A stretch of 45,283 bases of DNA from Gammaproteobacteria bacterium (GTDB lineage Bacteria > Pseudomonadota > Gammaproteobacteria > Diplorickettsiales > Diplorickettsiaceae). This document shows positions 26,550 to 37,200 of the stretch, in pieces (the first letter of the stretch is position 1; each line of letters opens with the position of its first letter). The DNA lies in assembly GCA_013289115.1 (NCBI GenBank), contig JABDAQ010000005.1, positions 1 through 45,283 on the forward strand, read 5' to 3'. Below the pieces are notes generated by a model, which was not told where the DNA came from, did no database searches, and was given only the letters and a program-made list of their open reading frames with translations. Position numbers and translations under genes: made by a program.

Positions 26550-27323
26550 ATGAATAAAATATCCTTACGTGTTATCACTTGTAATGTGAACGGGTTACGT
26601 GCTGCCAATAAGAAAGGTTTTATTGCCTGGATGCTGAAACAGAAAGCGGACGTTGTTTGTTTACAAGAGACTAAATTACAAACACATCAAGTAGACCCCA
26701 GTTTACGACCAGATGGTTATTACGCTTATTTTTTTGATGCACATAAAAAAGGCTACAGCGGCGTTGCTATTTATACACGCATCAAACCACAACGTATTCA
26801 CACAGGGTTAGGTTGGCCCATCGCAGATGAAGAAGGACGTTATCTACAAGTTGACTTTCAAGATTTAAGCATCGCTTCCTTGTATTTGCCTTCAGGAAGT
26901 AGTAGTCAACAGCGTCAAGATATTAAATATGCTTTTCTTGATCGTTATTATCCAGTATTAGAAAAACAAAAAGACAGTAGATTGATCATTTGCGGCGATT
27001 GGAATATTGCACATAAACCGATTGATTTAGAAAATTGGCGTGCCAATCAAATACACTCTGGTTTTCTGCCTGAGGAACGTGCTTGGCTCGATCGTGTACT
27101 TACACAATTAGCTTACGTAGATGGCTTTAGAGTTGTCAATCAGAAAGCAGAAGAATATACCTGGTGGTCCTATCGTGGTCGTGCTTGGCAAAATAATACA
27201 GGTTGGCGAATTGATTATCAGATCGTCACGCCGATCTGTCAATCGACAATACGATCCGCCCGAATCTACAAAGACGAACGTTTTTCTGATCACGCACCTT
27301 TGATCATGGATTATGAGTTTTAA
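26550..27323 (+). CDS. xthA: Exodeoxyribonuclease III / AP endonuclease
   Basis: A 257-residue member of the exonuclease-endonuclease-phosphatase fold, acting in base-excision repair of abasic sites. Motifs: ITCNVNGLRAANKKGF (metal/Asn), VVCLQETKLQ (catalytic Glu), GYSGVAIYTR, ICGDWNIAHKPIDLEN (Asp/Asn pair), YTWWSYRGRAW, WRIDYQIVT and the final FSDHAPLIMDYEF (Asp-His). The ATG directly follows the algC stop, so they are likely co-transcribed. Confidence 0.95.
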   Translation: MNKISLRVITCNVNGLRAANKKGFIAWMLKQKADVVCLQETKLQTHQVDPSLRPDGYYAYFFDAHKKGYSGVAIYTRIKPQRIHTGLGWPIADEEGRYLQVDFQDLSIASLYLPSGSSSQQRQDIKYAFLDRYYPVLEKQKDSRLIICGDWNIAHKPIDLENWRANQIHSGFLPEERAWLDRVLTQLAYVDGFRVVNQKAEEYTWWSYRGRAWQNNTGWRIDYQIVTPICQSTIRSARIYKDERFSDHAPLIMDYEF

Positions 27324-27332
27324 CGCAATATC

Positions 27333-27362
27333 AAATTAAGGCAATCTCACGAAATTAAGGCA
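27333..27362. repeat. Direct repeat AAATTAAGGCA x2 upstream of the AAA-ATPase gene
   Basis: The 11-mer AAATTAAGGCA occurs at 27333-27343 and 27352-27362, a 19-nt period, inside the 83-nt gap before the AAA-ATPase gene. It could be a regulatory direct repeat; no factor is known. Confidence 0.45.
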
Positions 27363-27406
27363 TACTATGAAAACACTTATCTTTAAATCTTTGAAAAATT
27401 GAAATT

Positions 27407-29140
27407 ATGTCATCTACATCATTAAAGATGCCGATTGGCCAAAGTGACTTTGGCCTTTTAATCCGAAAAAAAAATTATTTTGTAGATAAAAGTCTTTTTA
27501 TTCAAGAAATACTTGAGGATTCTGCCGACATTCTTCTCATCACACGCCCACGTCGATTTGGCAAGACGTTGAATTTGTCGATGCTGCGTTATTATTTTGC
27601 GAAAGAGGTAGACGGTCAAGGGACAGAAACCCTATTTAAGGGATTAAACATTCAACACGCTCCGGAAGAAATACGCCAACATCAAGGCAAATATCCCGTT
27701 ATTTTTTTAACGTTCAAAGACCTTAAATTTCGTACCTTTGAAGAAACCTATAAAAATTTCTGTCAATTGATTGCCTTTAGTTATAGGGAACATCGCTACC
27801 TGCTCACACAGAGTGAATTAGCCCTCGATGAGAAACAAGACTATCAGGCTATCCTTGAAAAGCGAGCAGCGCCCGAAGTGATCAATTACGCGTTGAAGAC
27901 TCTCAGTAGCCATCTATACCATTATTACAAAGTACCGCCGATTATTTTAATCGACGAATACGATACGCCCATTCAATCAGGTTACTTAAATAACTACTAT
28001 CCAGATATCGTAGAGTTATTTCGAAATTTTCTCGGAGCCGCTTTAAAAGACAATCCGCATTGTTTCAAAGCGGTGTTAACCGGAATCTTACGGGTATCGA
28101 AAGAAAGTTTATTTTCCGGATTGAATAATATTCGGGTGTATTCCGTACTCCATAAACGCTACGGTGAGTATTTTGGATTTACTGAGTTAGAAGTACAGAC
28201 CTTATTAGAGAAAGCAGGATTGCAAAAGCAAAGTGAAGGGATTCGTCGTTGGTACAACGGTTATGAAATCGGAGGTCATACGATTTATAATCCTTGGTCG
28301 TTGCTTAACTGTGTAGAAGAAGATGGTCGATTAAAACGGTATTGGCTCAACACCAGCGACAATGGTTTAGTGAAAGACTGTTTGTATCGTTCGGGATTGA
28401 TTCACCAAGAAGTATTTGAGCGTCTCTTACAAGGGCAAACGATTCACTGTTCTATGGATGAACAGATCGTGTTTCCTGATCTGATAACCTCGGATGAAAA
28501 TGAGTCTATCATTTTAAGTTTTTTACTGATGGCCGGGTATTTCAAGGTGGTCTCGATAGACTATACCGAGGAAGGCACGCAGTGTCATCTCGCGATTCCG
28601 AATCGCGAGGTACGGGGTTTATACAGTGAGTTAATCAAGCATTGGTTGGTGGCCGGACAGAAACAAATCACTGTTAGCAAATTTTTAGAGGAATTATTAC
28701 GGGGCGATATCGCTGCGTTTGAAGAATCTTTTCGATTTTTATTAGAGAACACGATCAGCGTACATGATTTAAGTAAAGAGCCAGAAGCGTTTTATCATGG
28801 ATTCATGACGGGACTGACGGCGCATTTACAATCGCATCCGGCGTATGAATTGAGATCAAATAAAGAAAGTGGCTACGGACGGTATGATTATTTCATTTTA
28901 TCGAAGGATCCGAAGAAACTAAGTTTGTTGATGGAATTCAAGCGCGTAAAATTTGCGCGAACAGAACAGCCCACGGTAGAACAGATCGAGAAAGCCTTAG
29001 ACGAAGCAGCGCAGCAAGGTTTAGCACAGATCGAGGAAAAGGCTTATTATGCTGAAGCGAAGCAACGTGGAAGTCAATCGATCTTGAAACTTGCCCTTGC
29101 TTTCTGTGGGAAGCGATTTAAATTGGTTTGTGCGCGTTGA
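27407..29140 (+). CDS. AAA-ATPase-like protein with C-terminal PD-(D/E)XK nuclease domain (DUF1703 family)
   Basis: 577 residues, apparently intact. The N-terminal conserved block MPIGQSDFGLLIRK and YFVDKSLFIQEIL leads into Walker A (LITRPRRFGKTLNLSML, residues about 44-60) and Walker B (IILIDEYDTP, about 179-188); FKAVLTGILRVS is the next ATPase strand. The C-terminus has SGYGRYDYFIL (Asp about 492) and LLMEFKR (E-x-K about 511), the PD-(D/E)XK core. Such genes are numerous and often decaying in amoeba- and arthropod-associated bacteria; the cellular role is unknown. A deleted paralog lies inverted at 4765-5319. A 19-nt perfect palindrome (27437-27455) sits within codons 11-17 of this gene and is also in the paralog. 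It is convergent with the next gene (9-nt gap). Confidence 0.88.
   Translation: MSSTSLKMPIGQSDFGLLIRKKNYFVDKSLFIQEILEDSADILLITRPRRFGKTLNLSMLRYYFAKEVDGQGTETLFKGLNIQHAPEEIRQHQGKYPVIFLTFKDLKFRTFEETYKNFCQLIAFSYREHRYLLTQSELALDEKQDYQAILEKRAAPEVINYALKTLSSHLYHYYKVPPIILIDEYDTPIQSGYLNNYYPDIVELFRNFLGAALKDNPHCFKAVLTGILRVSKESLFSGLNNIRVYSVLHKRYGEYFGFTELEVQTLLEKAGLQKQSEGIRRWYNGYEIGGHTIYNPWSLLNCVEEDGRLKRYWLNTSDNGLVKDCLYRSGLIHQEVFERLLQGQTIHCSMDEQIVFPDLITSDENESIILSFLLMAGYFKVVSIDYTEEGTQCHLAIPNREVRGLYSELIKHWLVAGQKQITVSKFLEELLRGDIAAFEESFRFLLENTISVHDLSKEPEAFYHGFMTGLTAHLQSHPAYELRSNKESGYGRYDYFILSKDPKKLSLLMEFKRVKFARTEQPTVEQIEKALDEAAQQGLAQIEEKAYYAEAKQRGSQSILKLALAFCGKRFKLVCAR
27437..27455. repeat. 19-nt perfect palindrome near the AAA-ATPase start
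   Basis: GGCCAAAGT-G-ACTTTGGCC, 9-nt arms around one base. It is conserved, with the centre complemented, in the deleted paralog at 5271-5289. It encodes part of the GQSDFGL block, so it may simply reflect the shared origin of the copies. Confidence 0.9.
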
Positions 29141-29149
29141 GTGCTTTGC

Positions 29150-32026
29150 TTAAGCGCAGTGAATATCTGCAGACAATTGATAGCGCGAGTCATTTGTGCA
29201 AACACAACACTGATCCTGTTTGGATTCAGTAGTAAAAAAACGTCCTGTTTGCTTCTGATTAAGAAGGGCTGACTGTGGATCAGGCTCAGTGATTTTCTTT
29301 TCCAAACACGCAATGGGCCGCACACAATGCATAGCAAGCTGATCACATTTTTCTGACACGGTATAATTTAAATCAGATAACGTGTGTTTTCCTGTATGAC
29401 TCTCTAAACGCGCAGCAATCTCATTAAAAATAACATGCGCTACCGCACGCGCTACTGTTAAACAAAATGAAACCATCACACGTACCAAAACACTCGCTGC
29501 ATGTGCTACACATAAGAGATCTCGATACACCATACACCCAAGATCGATCCACACTTGTTTCTGCCAGGTAATAGGCGTAGCTAAGCAGCGCAGCGCTACA
29601 CATAAATAGTCAACCAATGTTTGAACGGTCAAAACAATAATTGACTGCACAACCGGTACGTGCATGCAACGCATGATGGAGGCAATTAATTCGGGACAAT
29701 CTGTATACGTTTCTTGTAAATAGATCTGTAGCCTACGTTTTTTTTCTTGCGACACTCGCCGTAAATAGTCGCAATTACACAATAAGTAAGTAAGCAAAGC
29801 TTCGCGATTAAGCAACAGAGCAAGCGATTGATCCGTTTTTTTGTTTATTTCAGACCAAAACGCAGGTTCTAATGATTCAATTTGTCTAAGACCCGCCTTT
29901 GCAATGGCACTCAAAGATGCGTCAGCAAATTTTTTTTCCTTATCAAGATGAAGCGTATAAATCAAACCTAAAGGATCTATGTGTACAAACTTAATCAAAT
30001 AACTAAAGCCGACTGATAATAACAGTGATTTAACAGCTGATTGAATCGCGTTCAACGGATCTGTATCACCGGTTAAAGTGACGCGAATCGCCCAATCATC
30101 TACCAAATAAATAAGATAATTGAGTAAAGCGTGCGTAGAGTGAAACGAGGTTGGCGCAAATACCGCATACGAAGCCCCTAATAGATGAGAGGTCAATAAA
30201 CTTCCTGCTGATAAACTCAATAATCCCACTCCGTAAATACCTAATAAACATAAACCAATCGTAGGATGATAAGGTAGATTACGTGTATAATGCTCAACGA
30301 GCGTTTGAACGCTGTGGGCCAAAACATGAAATAAATCATTGTGTATACCCGAATGCAAAGCATACGGCGGTACTGCTAAATCATTATGAGCGATCATCGC
30401 TGGTTTATGAGGTTCTAAAAGCTGAGTTTTCCTGTATATTGACGCGAGATTCGATTTTTTAAATCCCGCTGTTTGTTCCTGTTTTTTTAGTGAATTGATT
30501 AACTTTCTCAGTGCCTTTGCATCTTGTTTTTTTAAACTCACTAAGTTGCTCTGAAGCGAAAATAAAAGATGTTCATTCTTTTTTACACAACGCTCATGCC
30601 CAAGTCGATAATCTATGATGAGATCTTTTATATGACGATCAATCGTCATCCAAACTGTCTTGATGGCTTGTGCCCATTGTTCAAAGAACATGCGAGCAAA
30701 ACTACCGATCATGTACCCGAAACGCCCAGAGTGCGAGCTAGCACTTAATTTGATCGTGGACATCAAACGAGAATACTCAGTCAATCGCTCTACTTTGCCT
30801 TTTATTTTTATTTTTTCTACAAAAGACGGCACATTATCAGCAAATAAACCAGCTATCAATCCAAAGGGTAAATCAATTGCGTATTCAATGATTGCGATAA
30901 AACAATGATTATACAACCAGATAAAGAAAGGTTTAACACCATACTGTCTCGCCGCTGAATCACGGCGCTCCATGAAATATTTTTGATCTTCATGAACTAA
31001 GAAAATACTATCCTCTTTTTTTTGATGTATAAGCTGATCCGCTCCGCTGATCTGACACAAAGCCATTAATTTAGACGGGAGCTCGGAATCGTTGCATGCA
31101 TCAAATTCTAAAGCCCAAAATTTTTCATCATTTTGTGCAAACTCACATTGATGTGCTTCTAAAATAAGATTATGTTGATCGGTCGGTGCATGCAAAACCC
31201 GCATCGCTTTTTCACAGGCATCATTAAAACTACCGCACAATAGAGCGCCTGAATACGCACTGTAAGTACAGTTTTGATTGTGTTTCTGCGCTTGACGTAC
31301 GCTGGCAATCATGCGATCCGTTATGAATGCTTGTAAATTTTGAGCATCTACTTTTTTTGATCGTTCTAAATGATGAATATACACGACAACTGCTTTGCGA
31401 TCGCGTTCGATTGCATCGTACAATTTTCTTAAAAAATCATTGTCATGATATTGAACGCGTTTGATATGAGGCAGGTTATTGAGTTTGGACTGATAGATCT
31501 TTAATTGATTGTCATACTCTTTTAATTGTTCTACGAGGGCATCACTGCTCACGTCATCGGCGTGAACAAATCGTTCTAAAGGACGCAAGAGAGAAATGCG
31601 ATCTTGTGTAAGCTCCACTAAACATTCTTTTTCTAGATATAACGTGGTAACAAATCCTGACTCATACATTCGTGACAAAGCAACACGCCGATATAAACCC
31701 AAAGCATCGATAACCTGACTCGTTTTCGCGTTTGATTGTTGCATTGTAACAGCGTAACGATTCGCTTTAGCTATCTGCGCGGCAGAACGCGTCAGATAGA
31801 GTAATTGATCGGGTTGACCATTTTTTTTAATTAAAACAATTTTACTCTGACCCAGAGCATAGATCGCACGCGTATAATGCGTTGAGTTCATCTTGGTCTC
31901 ACCCCAAAGTCGATGAGAAGGAGTATATAAAATTAATTCATTCGTATTTAAATCATCATTCAATAATTTAAATGCCTGTAAAGCGTACGCGTTGTTTTGT
32001 TCTACTAAACGATACTCATGCGTCAT
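29150..32026 (-). CDS. Large polytopic membrane protein of unknown function
   Basis: 958 residues from the ATG at 32026, preferred over the GTG at 32035 because AGGTG lies 6 nt upstream of it. I recognise no family. The first 350 residues are soluble and mixed helix/strand with no named motif. Hydrophobic segments lie near 360-395 (IWLYNHCFIAIIEYAIDL), 589-650 (LCLLGIYGVGLLSLSAGSLL), 664-684, 790-815 (SIIVLTVQTLVDYLCVALRC) and 834-865. The end is Cys-rich (QCCVC) and contains a GRFFTTES segment 27 residues from the terminus that loosely recalls the SSxFF tails. No signal peptide. It could be an effector that inserts in host membranes or an inner-membrane protein; the sequence does not decide. 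Confidence 0.7.
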   Translation of the reverse strand: MTHEYRLVEQNNAYALQAFKLLNDDLNTNELILYTPSHRLWGETKMNSTHYTRAIYALGQSKIVLIKKNGQPDQLLYLTRSAAQIAKANRYAVTMQQSNAKTSQVIDALGLYRRVALSRMYESGFVTTLYLEKECLVELTQDRISLLRPLERFVHADDVSSDALVEQLKEYDNQLKIYQSKLNNLPHIKRVQYHDNDFLRKLYDAIERDRKAVVVYIHHLERSKKVDAQNLQAFITDRMIASVRQAQKHNQNCTYSAYSGALLCGSFNDACEKAMRVLHAPTDQHNLILEAHQCEFAQNDEKFWALEFDACNDSELPSKLMALCQISGADQLIHQKKEDSIFLVHEDQKYFMERRDSAARQYGVKPFFIWLYNHCFIAIIEYAIDLPFGLIAGLFADNVPSFVEKIKIKGKVERLTEYSRLMSTIKLSASSHSGRFGYMIGSFARMFFEQWAQAIKTVWMTIDRHIKDLIIDYRLGHERCVKKNEHLLFSLQSNLVSLKKQDAKALRKLINSLKKQEQTAGFKKSNLASIYRKTQLLEPHKPAMIAHNDLAVPPYALHSGIHNDLFHVLAHSVQTLVEHYTRNLPYHPTIGLCLLGIYGVGLLSLSAGSLLTSHLLGASYAVFAPTSFHSTHALLNYLIYLVDDWAIRVTLTGDTDPLNAIQSAVKSLLLSVGFSYLIKFVHIDPLGLIYTLHLDKEKKFADASLSAIAKAGLRQIESLEPAFWSEINKKTDQSLALLLNREALLTYLLCNCDYLRRVSQEKKRRLQIYLQETYTDCPELIASIMRCMHVPVVQSIIVLTVQTLVDYLCVALRCLATPITWQKQVWIDLGCMVYRDLLCVAHAASVLVRVMVSFCLTVARAVAHVIFNEIAARLESHTGKHTLSDLNYTVSEKCDQLAMHCVRPIACLEKKITEPDPQSALLNQKQTGRFFTTESKQDQCCVCTNDSRYQLSADIHCA

Positions 32027-32044
32027 GACATTCACCTAAAACGT

Positions 32045-32074
32045 TTGGTATTTTTTAAAAAATCAGGTTAAATA
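32045..32074 (+). promoter_or_regulatory. Candidate promoter for pyrD-carAB
   Basis: TTGGTA (32045-32050), 18-nt spacer containing TTTTTTAAAAAA, and TAAATA (32069-32074), 39 nt before the pyrD start in the only gap upstream of this operon. Moderate match to sigma-70. Confidence 0.28.
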
Positions 32075-32113
32075 GACGCGTTAGTATGTCATTCAATCTA
32101 CGCGCGTTAAATC

Positions 32114-33175
32114 ATGCATTTTCCCCTATATACAACCACTCAAACATTCTCGCAAAATATACTCAATTATTCTGTGCCCACTATACCGATTCCAACTAGA
32201 GTTTGGCCAGAAATATTTTTTCGATTTTTAGATTATGAGTTAGCCAGTCCCATCGGTGTCAGTGCCTGTGCTATTACAACCGGACGCCCTCTTGCTTGGC
32301 TCGCGCAATTGGGATTTGATGTATTAACGTATAAAACGATTCGCAGTCGCGCGCAAGATGCGCATCCTTTACCGAATATTTTACCCGTAGCTTGTGATGA
32401 ATCATTAAAACCTGCCGATTTAAATCAACCTTTGTATGTATGTCCTGAGTTTGACACAAATGATAAACTAGCCCTTGCAAATTCATTTGGTAATGCTTGC
32501 TTCGATCCCCATTGGGTTGAAGAAGATATTGAAACTGTAAAAAAATCGCTACGAAAAGGCCAGATCTTGATCGTCTCCGTATATGGACAAGGACAAACTG
32601 ATCAAGAGACGCTCACTGATTTCGTAACGACAGCCTGTATCGCACGCGATGCAGGCGCTGATATCATTGAATTGAATCTTTCTTGCCCGAATATAACAGA
32701 CACGCATAGAATATTATCTTTAGATTCAGAAGCTGTTTATCAAATAACATACAAGGTTGTGCAATGCATCAAAAAAATTCCTGTCATTGTCAAATTAGGT
32801 TTATTTCCTGATCAAAGCTCACCCGAAACTGTTTTGACTGCAGCGGCACGCGCGGGTGCCATGGGTATTAGCGCGATCAACTCTGTGCCTATGACAGTTT
32901 TACAGGCAGATCAAACGCCCGCTTTTGGCGATCAACGTGTATCCGCCGGTGTATCGGGTTATCCGATTCGTGCCTTAGCTTTGAACTTTATTCGTACCTT
33001 GGCAGAAATCAATCGTGCACAAAAATTTGAATTGGCATTGCTCGGCATGGGAGGTGTCACAGAAGCACAGCACTTTATGCAACTGCAAGAAGCAGGCGCC
33101 GATGTCATGCTTGCAGCCACGGGGGTCATGTGGAATCCTTATTTAGCCACTCAGTATCATCAACAGCTGTTATGA
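32114..33175 (+). CDS. pyrD: Dihydroorotate dehydrogenase, class 1-like
   Basis: 353-residue TIM-barrel flavoprotein oxidising dihydroorotate to orotate. LASPIGVSACAITTGRPLAW is the N-terminal barrel start, IIELNLSCPNI the active-site loop, VIVKLGLFPD the Lys strand, and LLGMGGVTEAQHF then AGADVMLAATGVMW the FMN phosphate site. The loop has Cys (NLSCPN), the base of class 1 enzymes, where class 2 quinone-linked enzymes such as E. coli PyrD have Ser (NISSPNT). There is no N-terminal membrane helix. KTIRSRAQDAH replaces the usual TVTPRPQPGN-like region. First gene of pyrD-carA-carB, overlapping carA by 4 nt. The electron acceptor cannot be told from sequence. Confidence 0.85.
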   Translation: MHFPLYTTTQTFSQNILNYSVPTIPIPTRVWPEIFFRFLDYELASPIGVSACAITTGRPLAWLAQLGFDVLTYKTIRSRAQDAHPLPNILPVACDESLKPADLNQPLYVCPEFDTNDKLALANSFGNACFDPHWVEEDIETVKKSLRKGQILIVSVYGQGQTDQETLTDFVTTACIARDAGADIIELNLSCPNITDTHRILSLDSEAVYQITYKVVQCIKKIPVIVKLGLFPDQSSPETVLTAAARAGAMGISAINSVPMTVLQADQTPAFGDQRVSAGVSGYPIRALALNFIRTLAEINRAQKFELALLGMGGVTEAQHFMQLQEAGADVMLAATGVMWNPYLATQYHQQLL

Positions 33176-34227
33176 AAACACAAATCCCTGCTTATTTAAT
33201 TTTAAAAACAGGCGATTCCTTTTCTGGTTTTATAGAAACATCGCGCGCATCTTATCCTGATCCGTTCACGCAAGGCGAAGTGGTATTTAACACGGGCATG
33301 ACTGGTTACGTCGAAGCCTTAACAGATCCTTCTTATGCAGGACAAATTTTATGTTTCACCTATCCTTTAATCGGTAATTACGGCGTCTGCGCTGCAGAGG
33401 CGTGGGAATCCGAAAAAATTCAAGTGCGTGCCGTCATTATGTCAGAACTCATGCGGTTGAACACGCATCCCGGTTCTCTATGTTCTTTAGCCGATTGGTT
33501 ACAGCAAGAAAATATTCCTTGTTTATACGGCGTAGACACGCGTGCTTTAACGCAATGTTTACGTGTACAAGGCACACTCGAGGGGCTGATCAGTTCTTTG
33601 AAAACTGAATACTTACCGCAAAAAATAACTGATTGCTTCGAACAAGTGGGCATAAACACAATACGTTATTACGGCCAAGGCACAAAAACCATTATCGTGG
33701 TTGATTGCGGCATAAAAGAATCTATACTGCGCTGTTTATTACATTTTCCGATTCAGATCAAACGTGTGCCTTATGATTATGACTATACAAACGAAACATT
33801 TGAGGGTGTTGTACTTTCAAATGGACCCGGTGATCCACAAATTTATAGCCAAACAATCGCGATCTTACGTAAAGCGTTAACGATCAAAAAACCGATATTT
33901 GGTATTTGCTTAGGCGCACAGCTCATGGCGTTGGCCGTCGGAGCACATACCTATAAAATGCGTTTTGGTCACCGTTCACAGAATCAACCTTGCTTAGAAT
34001 CTGCCACTGGACGTTGCTATCTCACAGCACAAAATCATGGTTATGCAATCGACGATCAAAGTTTACCTGAAAATTGGCAGGTATCATTTCGCAATCTAAA
34101 TGACAATACAGTCGCAGGCATTGCGCATCGCGATCTACCTTTTTATGCAGTCCAGTTTCACCCAGAAGCAGCCGCAGGCCCTTTGGATACACGCTGGTTA
34201 TTCGAAAAATTTTATTGGATGTTGTAA
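33172..34227 (+). CDS. carA: Carbamoyl-phosphate synthase small subunit (glutaminase), CAD/Bacteroidetes subtype
   Basis: Hydrolyses glutamine and passes ammonia to CarB. I chose the ATG at 33172 (MKTQIPAYLILKTGDSFSGF), overlapping the pyrD stop by 4 nt; the frame is open earlier. VVFNTGMTGYVEALTDPSYA and CFTYPLIGNYG are the N-terminal domain signatures; FGICLGAQLMALAVGAHTYK carries the catalytic Cys and VQFHPEAAAGP the His-Glu pair. The C-terminal half (GHRSQNQPC, GRCYLTAQNHGYAIDDQSLP, GPLDTRWLF) matches the animal CAD and Bacteroidetes form and not E. coli CarA, which has HHGGNHPV there. GICLGA replaces the common GICLGH. Its stop overlaps the carB start by one base. Confidence 0.95.
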   Translation: MKTQIPAYLILKTGDSFSGFIETSRASYPDPFTQGEVVFNTGMTGYVEALTDPSYAGQILCFTYPLIGNYGVCAAEAWESEKIQVRAVIMSELMRLNTHPGSLCSLADWLQQENIPCLYGVDTRALTQCLRVQGTLEGLISSLKTEYLPQKITDCFEQVGINTIRYYGQGTKTIIVVDCGIKESILRCLLHFPIQIKRVPYDYDYTNETFEGVVLSNGPGDPQIYSQTIAILRKALTIKKPIFGICLGAQLMALAVGAHTYKMRFGHRSQNQPCLESATGRCYLTAQNHGYAIDDQSLPENWQVSFRNLNDNTVAGIAHRDLPFYAVQFHPEAAAGPLDTRWLFEKFYWML

Positions 34228-37200
34228 TGCCTATTAAAAAAATTCTTATTCTAGGTTCGGGCGGCTTACGTATCGGTCAAGCAGGTGAATTTGATTACTC
34301 CGGTTCGCAAGCAATCAAAGCATTAAAACAAGATGAAATTGAGACTGTTTTAGTCAATCCGAATATTGCAACAGTACAAACGGATCTAGCGGATACAGTT
34401 TATTTACAACCTTTACAATTAAAAACTTTGCAAAAAATCATCGAGAAAGAAAAACCCTGCGGTATCTTACTAGGCTTTGGAGGACAAACCGCTTTAAATC
34501 TTGGGATGCAACTGGAAGAACACGGGATACTGACAGAGCATAAAATACAGGTTTTAGGAACATCGATTACCTCTATACGCCACACAGAAGATCGCGAACA
34601 ATTTAAAGCAGCGCTGCATCGCATGAATTTAAAAACACCGGTGAGCATCGCAGTTAGCACGATTGAATCGGCAGAAAAAGCAGCGGATCAAATCGGTTAT
34701 CCTCTCATGTTGCGCACAGGTTTTTCCTTAGGAGGTCTTGGTGCAGGACGCATTGATACCCGCGAACAACTTAAAGTACGTGCACAAGAATGTTTTTCAT
34801 TAACAAAGCAAATTTTGATTGAAGAGTATTTATATGGTTGGAAAGAATTTGAATACGAAATTATCCGTGATTGTGCAGGTGATGCAGTCGTCATCTGTAC
34901 GATGGAAAATATGGATCCGATGGGGATTCATACCGGCGAAAGTATTGTCATCGCACCGGCGCAAACTTTAACGGATGCCGAACATCATTCTCTGCGGCAC
35001 ATCGCGCTTGAAGTTGCGCAGTATTTTCATATTGTGGGCGAATGCAATATTCAATTTGCGATCAATCCACGCAACGGAGCGTATCGTATCATTGAACTTA
35101 ACGCGCGTTTATCACGATCAAGTGCTTTAGCATCTAAAGCAACGGGTTATCCTTTGGCTTTTATCGCCGCTAAATTAGCCCTGGGTCATCGTTTACACGC
35201 ATTAAAAAATGAAGTAACACAAAAAACCTGCGCCTTTTTCGAACCGGCCTTAGATTACCTTGTCGTAAAAATACCGCGTTGGGATACGCAGAAATTAAAA
35301 TCTGCAGATCGTTTCATCGGTAGCGAAATGAAAAGTGTAGGTGAAGTGATGGCGATCGGTCGTTCTTTCCCAGAAGCGTTACAAAAAGCAGTCGGCATGT
35401 TGAATATTGGTGCTTCTTGTCTCAGTGATTATCCCATTCAAATACCCGATCCAGAACATGAAATTCGCTGTGCTACGGATCGACGTTTATTTGCGCTATA
35501 CCAGTTTTTACAAAAAGGCGGTACAGTCGCACGAGCACAAAATTTATCTCAAATCGATCCGTGGTTTTTAATACAACTACAGACGATCCTTGACTGCGAG
35601 CAGCGTTTACAAACGCAGGTTACTTTAGATTCAATCCACTTGCGTCAAGCCAAGCAATTTGGTTTTTCAGATACCGTGATCGCCGATTGGTTACACACAG
35701 ATGCGGAAGAAATTCGCAAGCAACGCTTAAAGCATGGCATTGTTCCCTACGTGAAACAAATTGATACCTTAGCCGCAGAATACGCGGCAACAACGAATTA
35801 TCTTTATTTAACGTATCACGCGATCCAACATGATGTTATACCAACAGGCGCCGTATTGATCTTAGGATCAGGTCCGTACACGATCGGAGCGTCTGTTGAA
35901 TTCGATTGGTGCGCAGTTACAACCGCTAATACACTCAAACAGCTCGGCGAAGCTTGCATTCTGATTAATTCCAATCCAGAAACAGTATCTACTGATTACG
36001 ATCAATCAGATCGTTTGTATTTCGAACAATTAAGTCTGGAACGTGTTCGTGATATCGCTGATTTTGAACAAACGAAAGGCTTGATAGTATCGGTTGGAGG
36101 ACAGATTGCTAATAATCTCGCCTTACCGCTCGCTCAACGAGGTTATCCCTTATTAGGAACAAAAGCCTTTGCGATTGATCAGGCTGAGAATCGACAAAAA
36201 TTTTCAAATCTATTATTGCAATTGGGTATTGAACAACCGCTTTGGCAAAGTGTACGCAGTCTTGCACAAGCCAAAGAATTTTGTCGACAAATCGGTTATC
36301 CGGTATTAGTACGTCCTTCTTATATTTTGTCAGGCGCTGCGATGAATGTAGCTCACGATGAATGTGAATTAGAAACGTATCTAGCTATTGCTGCCAAGAT
36401 TTCCCTACAAAACGCGATCGTGATTTCAAAGTTCATCGCAGACGCTAAAGAGCTTGAAATCGATGGTGTCGCGCAAGAAGGTCGCATCGTCATACAGGCT
36501 ATTTCTGAACATATTGAAAATGCGGGTATACATTCAGGTGATGCTACGATTGTATTGCCGCCGCAAAAATTATATCTCGAAACAATCCGTCGTACGAAAG
36601 CAATCGCACAAAAAATTGCAGAAGCTTTAGTAATCACAGGACCCTTTAATATTCAATTTATTGCAAAAAATAACGCGATTGCTGTGATCGAATGTAATTT
36701 ACGTGCTTCGCGTTCTTTGCCGTTCGTCTCCAAAGTAACCGGTTACAATTTCATGGCCATTGCCACGCGTATCTTATTAAATCGCTACCAAGCTGAAACG
36801 TATGAAACTTTAGAATTAGATTACGTTGGAGTAAAAGCCGCGCAATTTTCGTATGGACGTTTAAAGGGCGCCAATCCCGTTGCTCATGTTGAGATGGCCT
36901 CAACTGGAGAAGTTGCTTGTTTAGCCGATGAATTTGAAGAAGCATTTTTCAAAGCCTGGCTTGCAACCGATCAACGCATAGAGGGTAAAAAAATATTGCT
37001 GAGTATCAACGACATCCACAAACAGAAATTATTATCAAGCATTCGTTTGCTGGATGAAAACGCTTGGGTATTGTATGCAACAGAAGGCACACATACTTTT
37101 TTGAGTCAACACGGTATCGCATCTTATTTCGTGCACAAAGCCTCAGAGATTAATGAACCGAACATAAAAACTTTGATCGCAGACAGTCAGATCGATTTAA

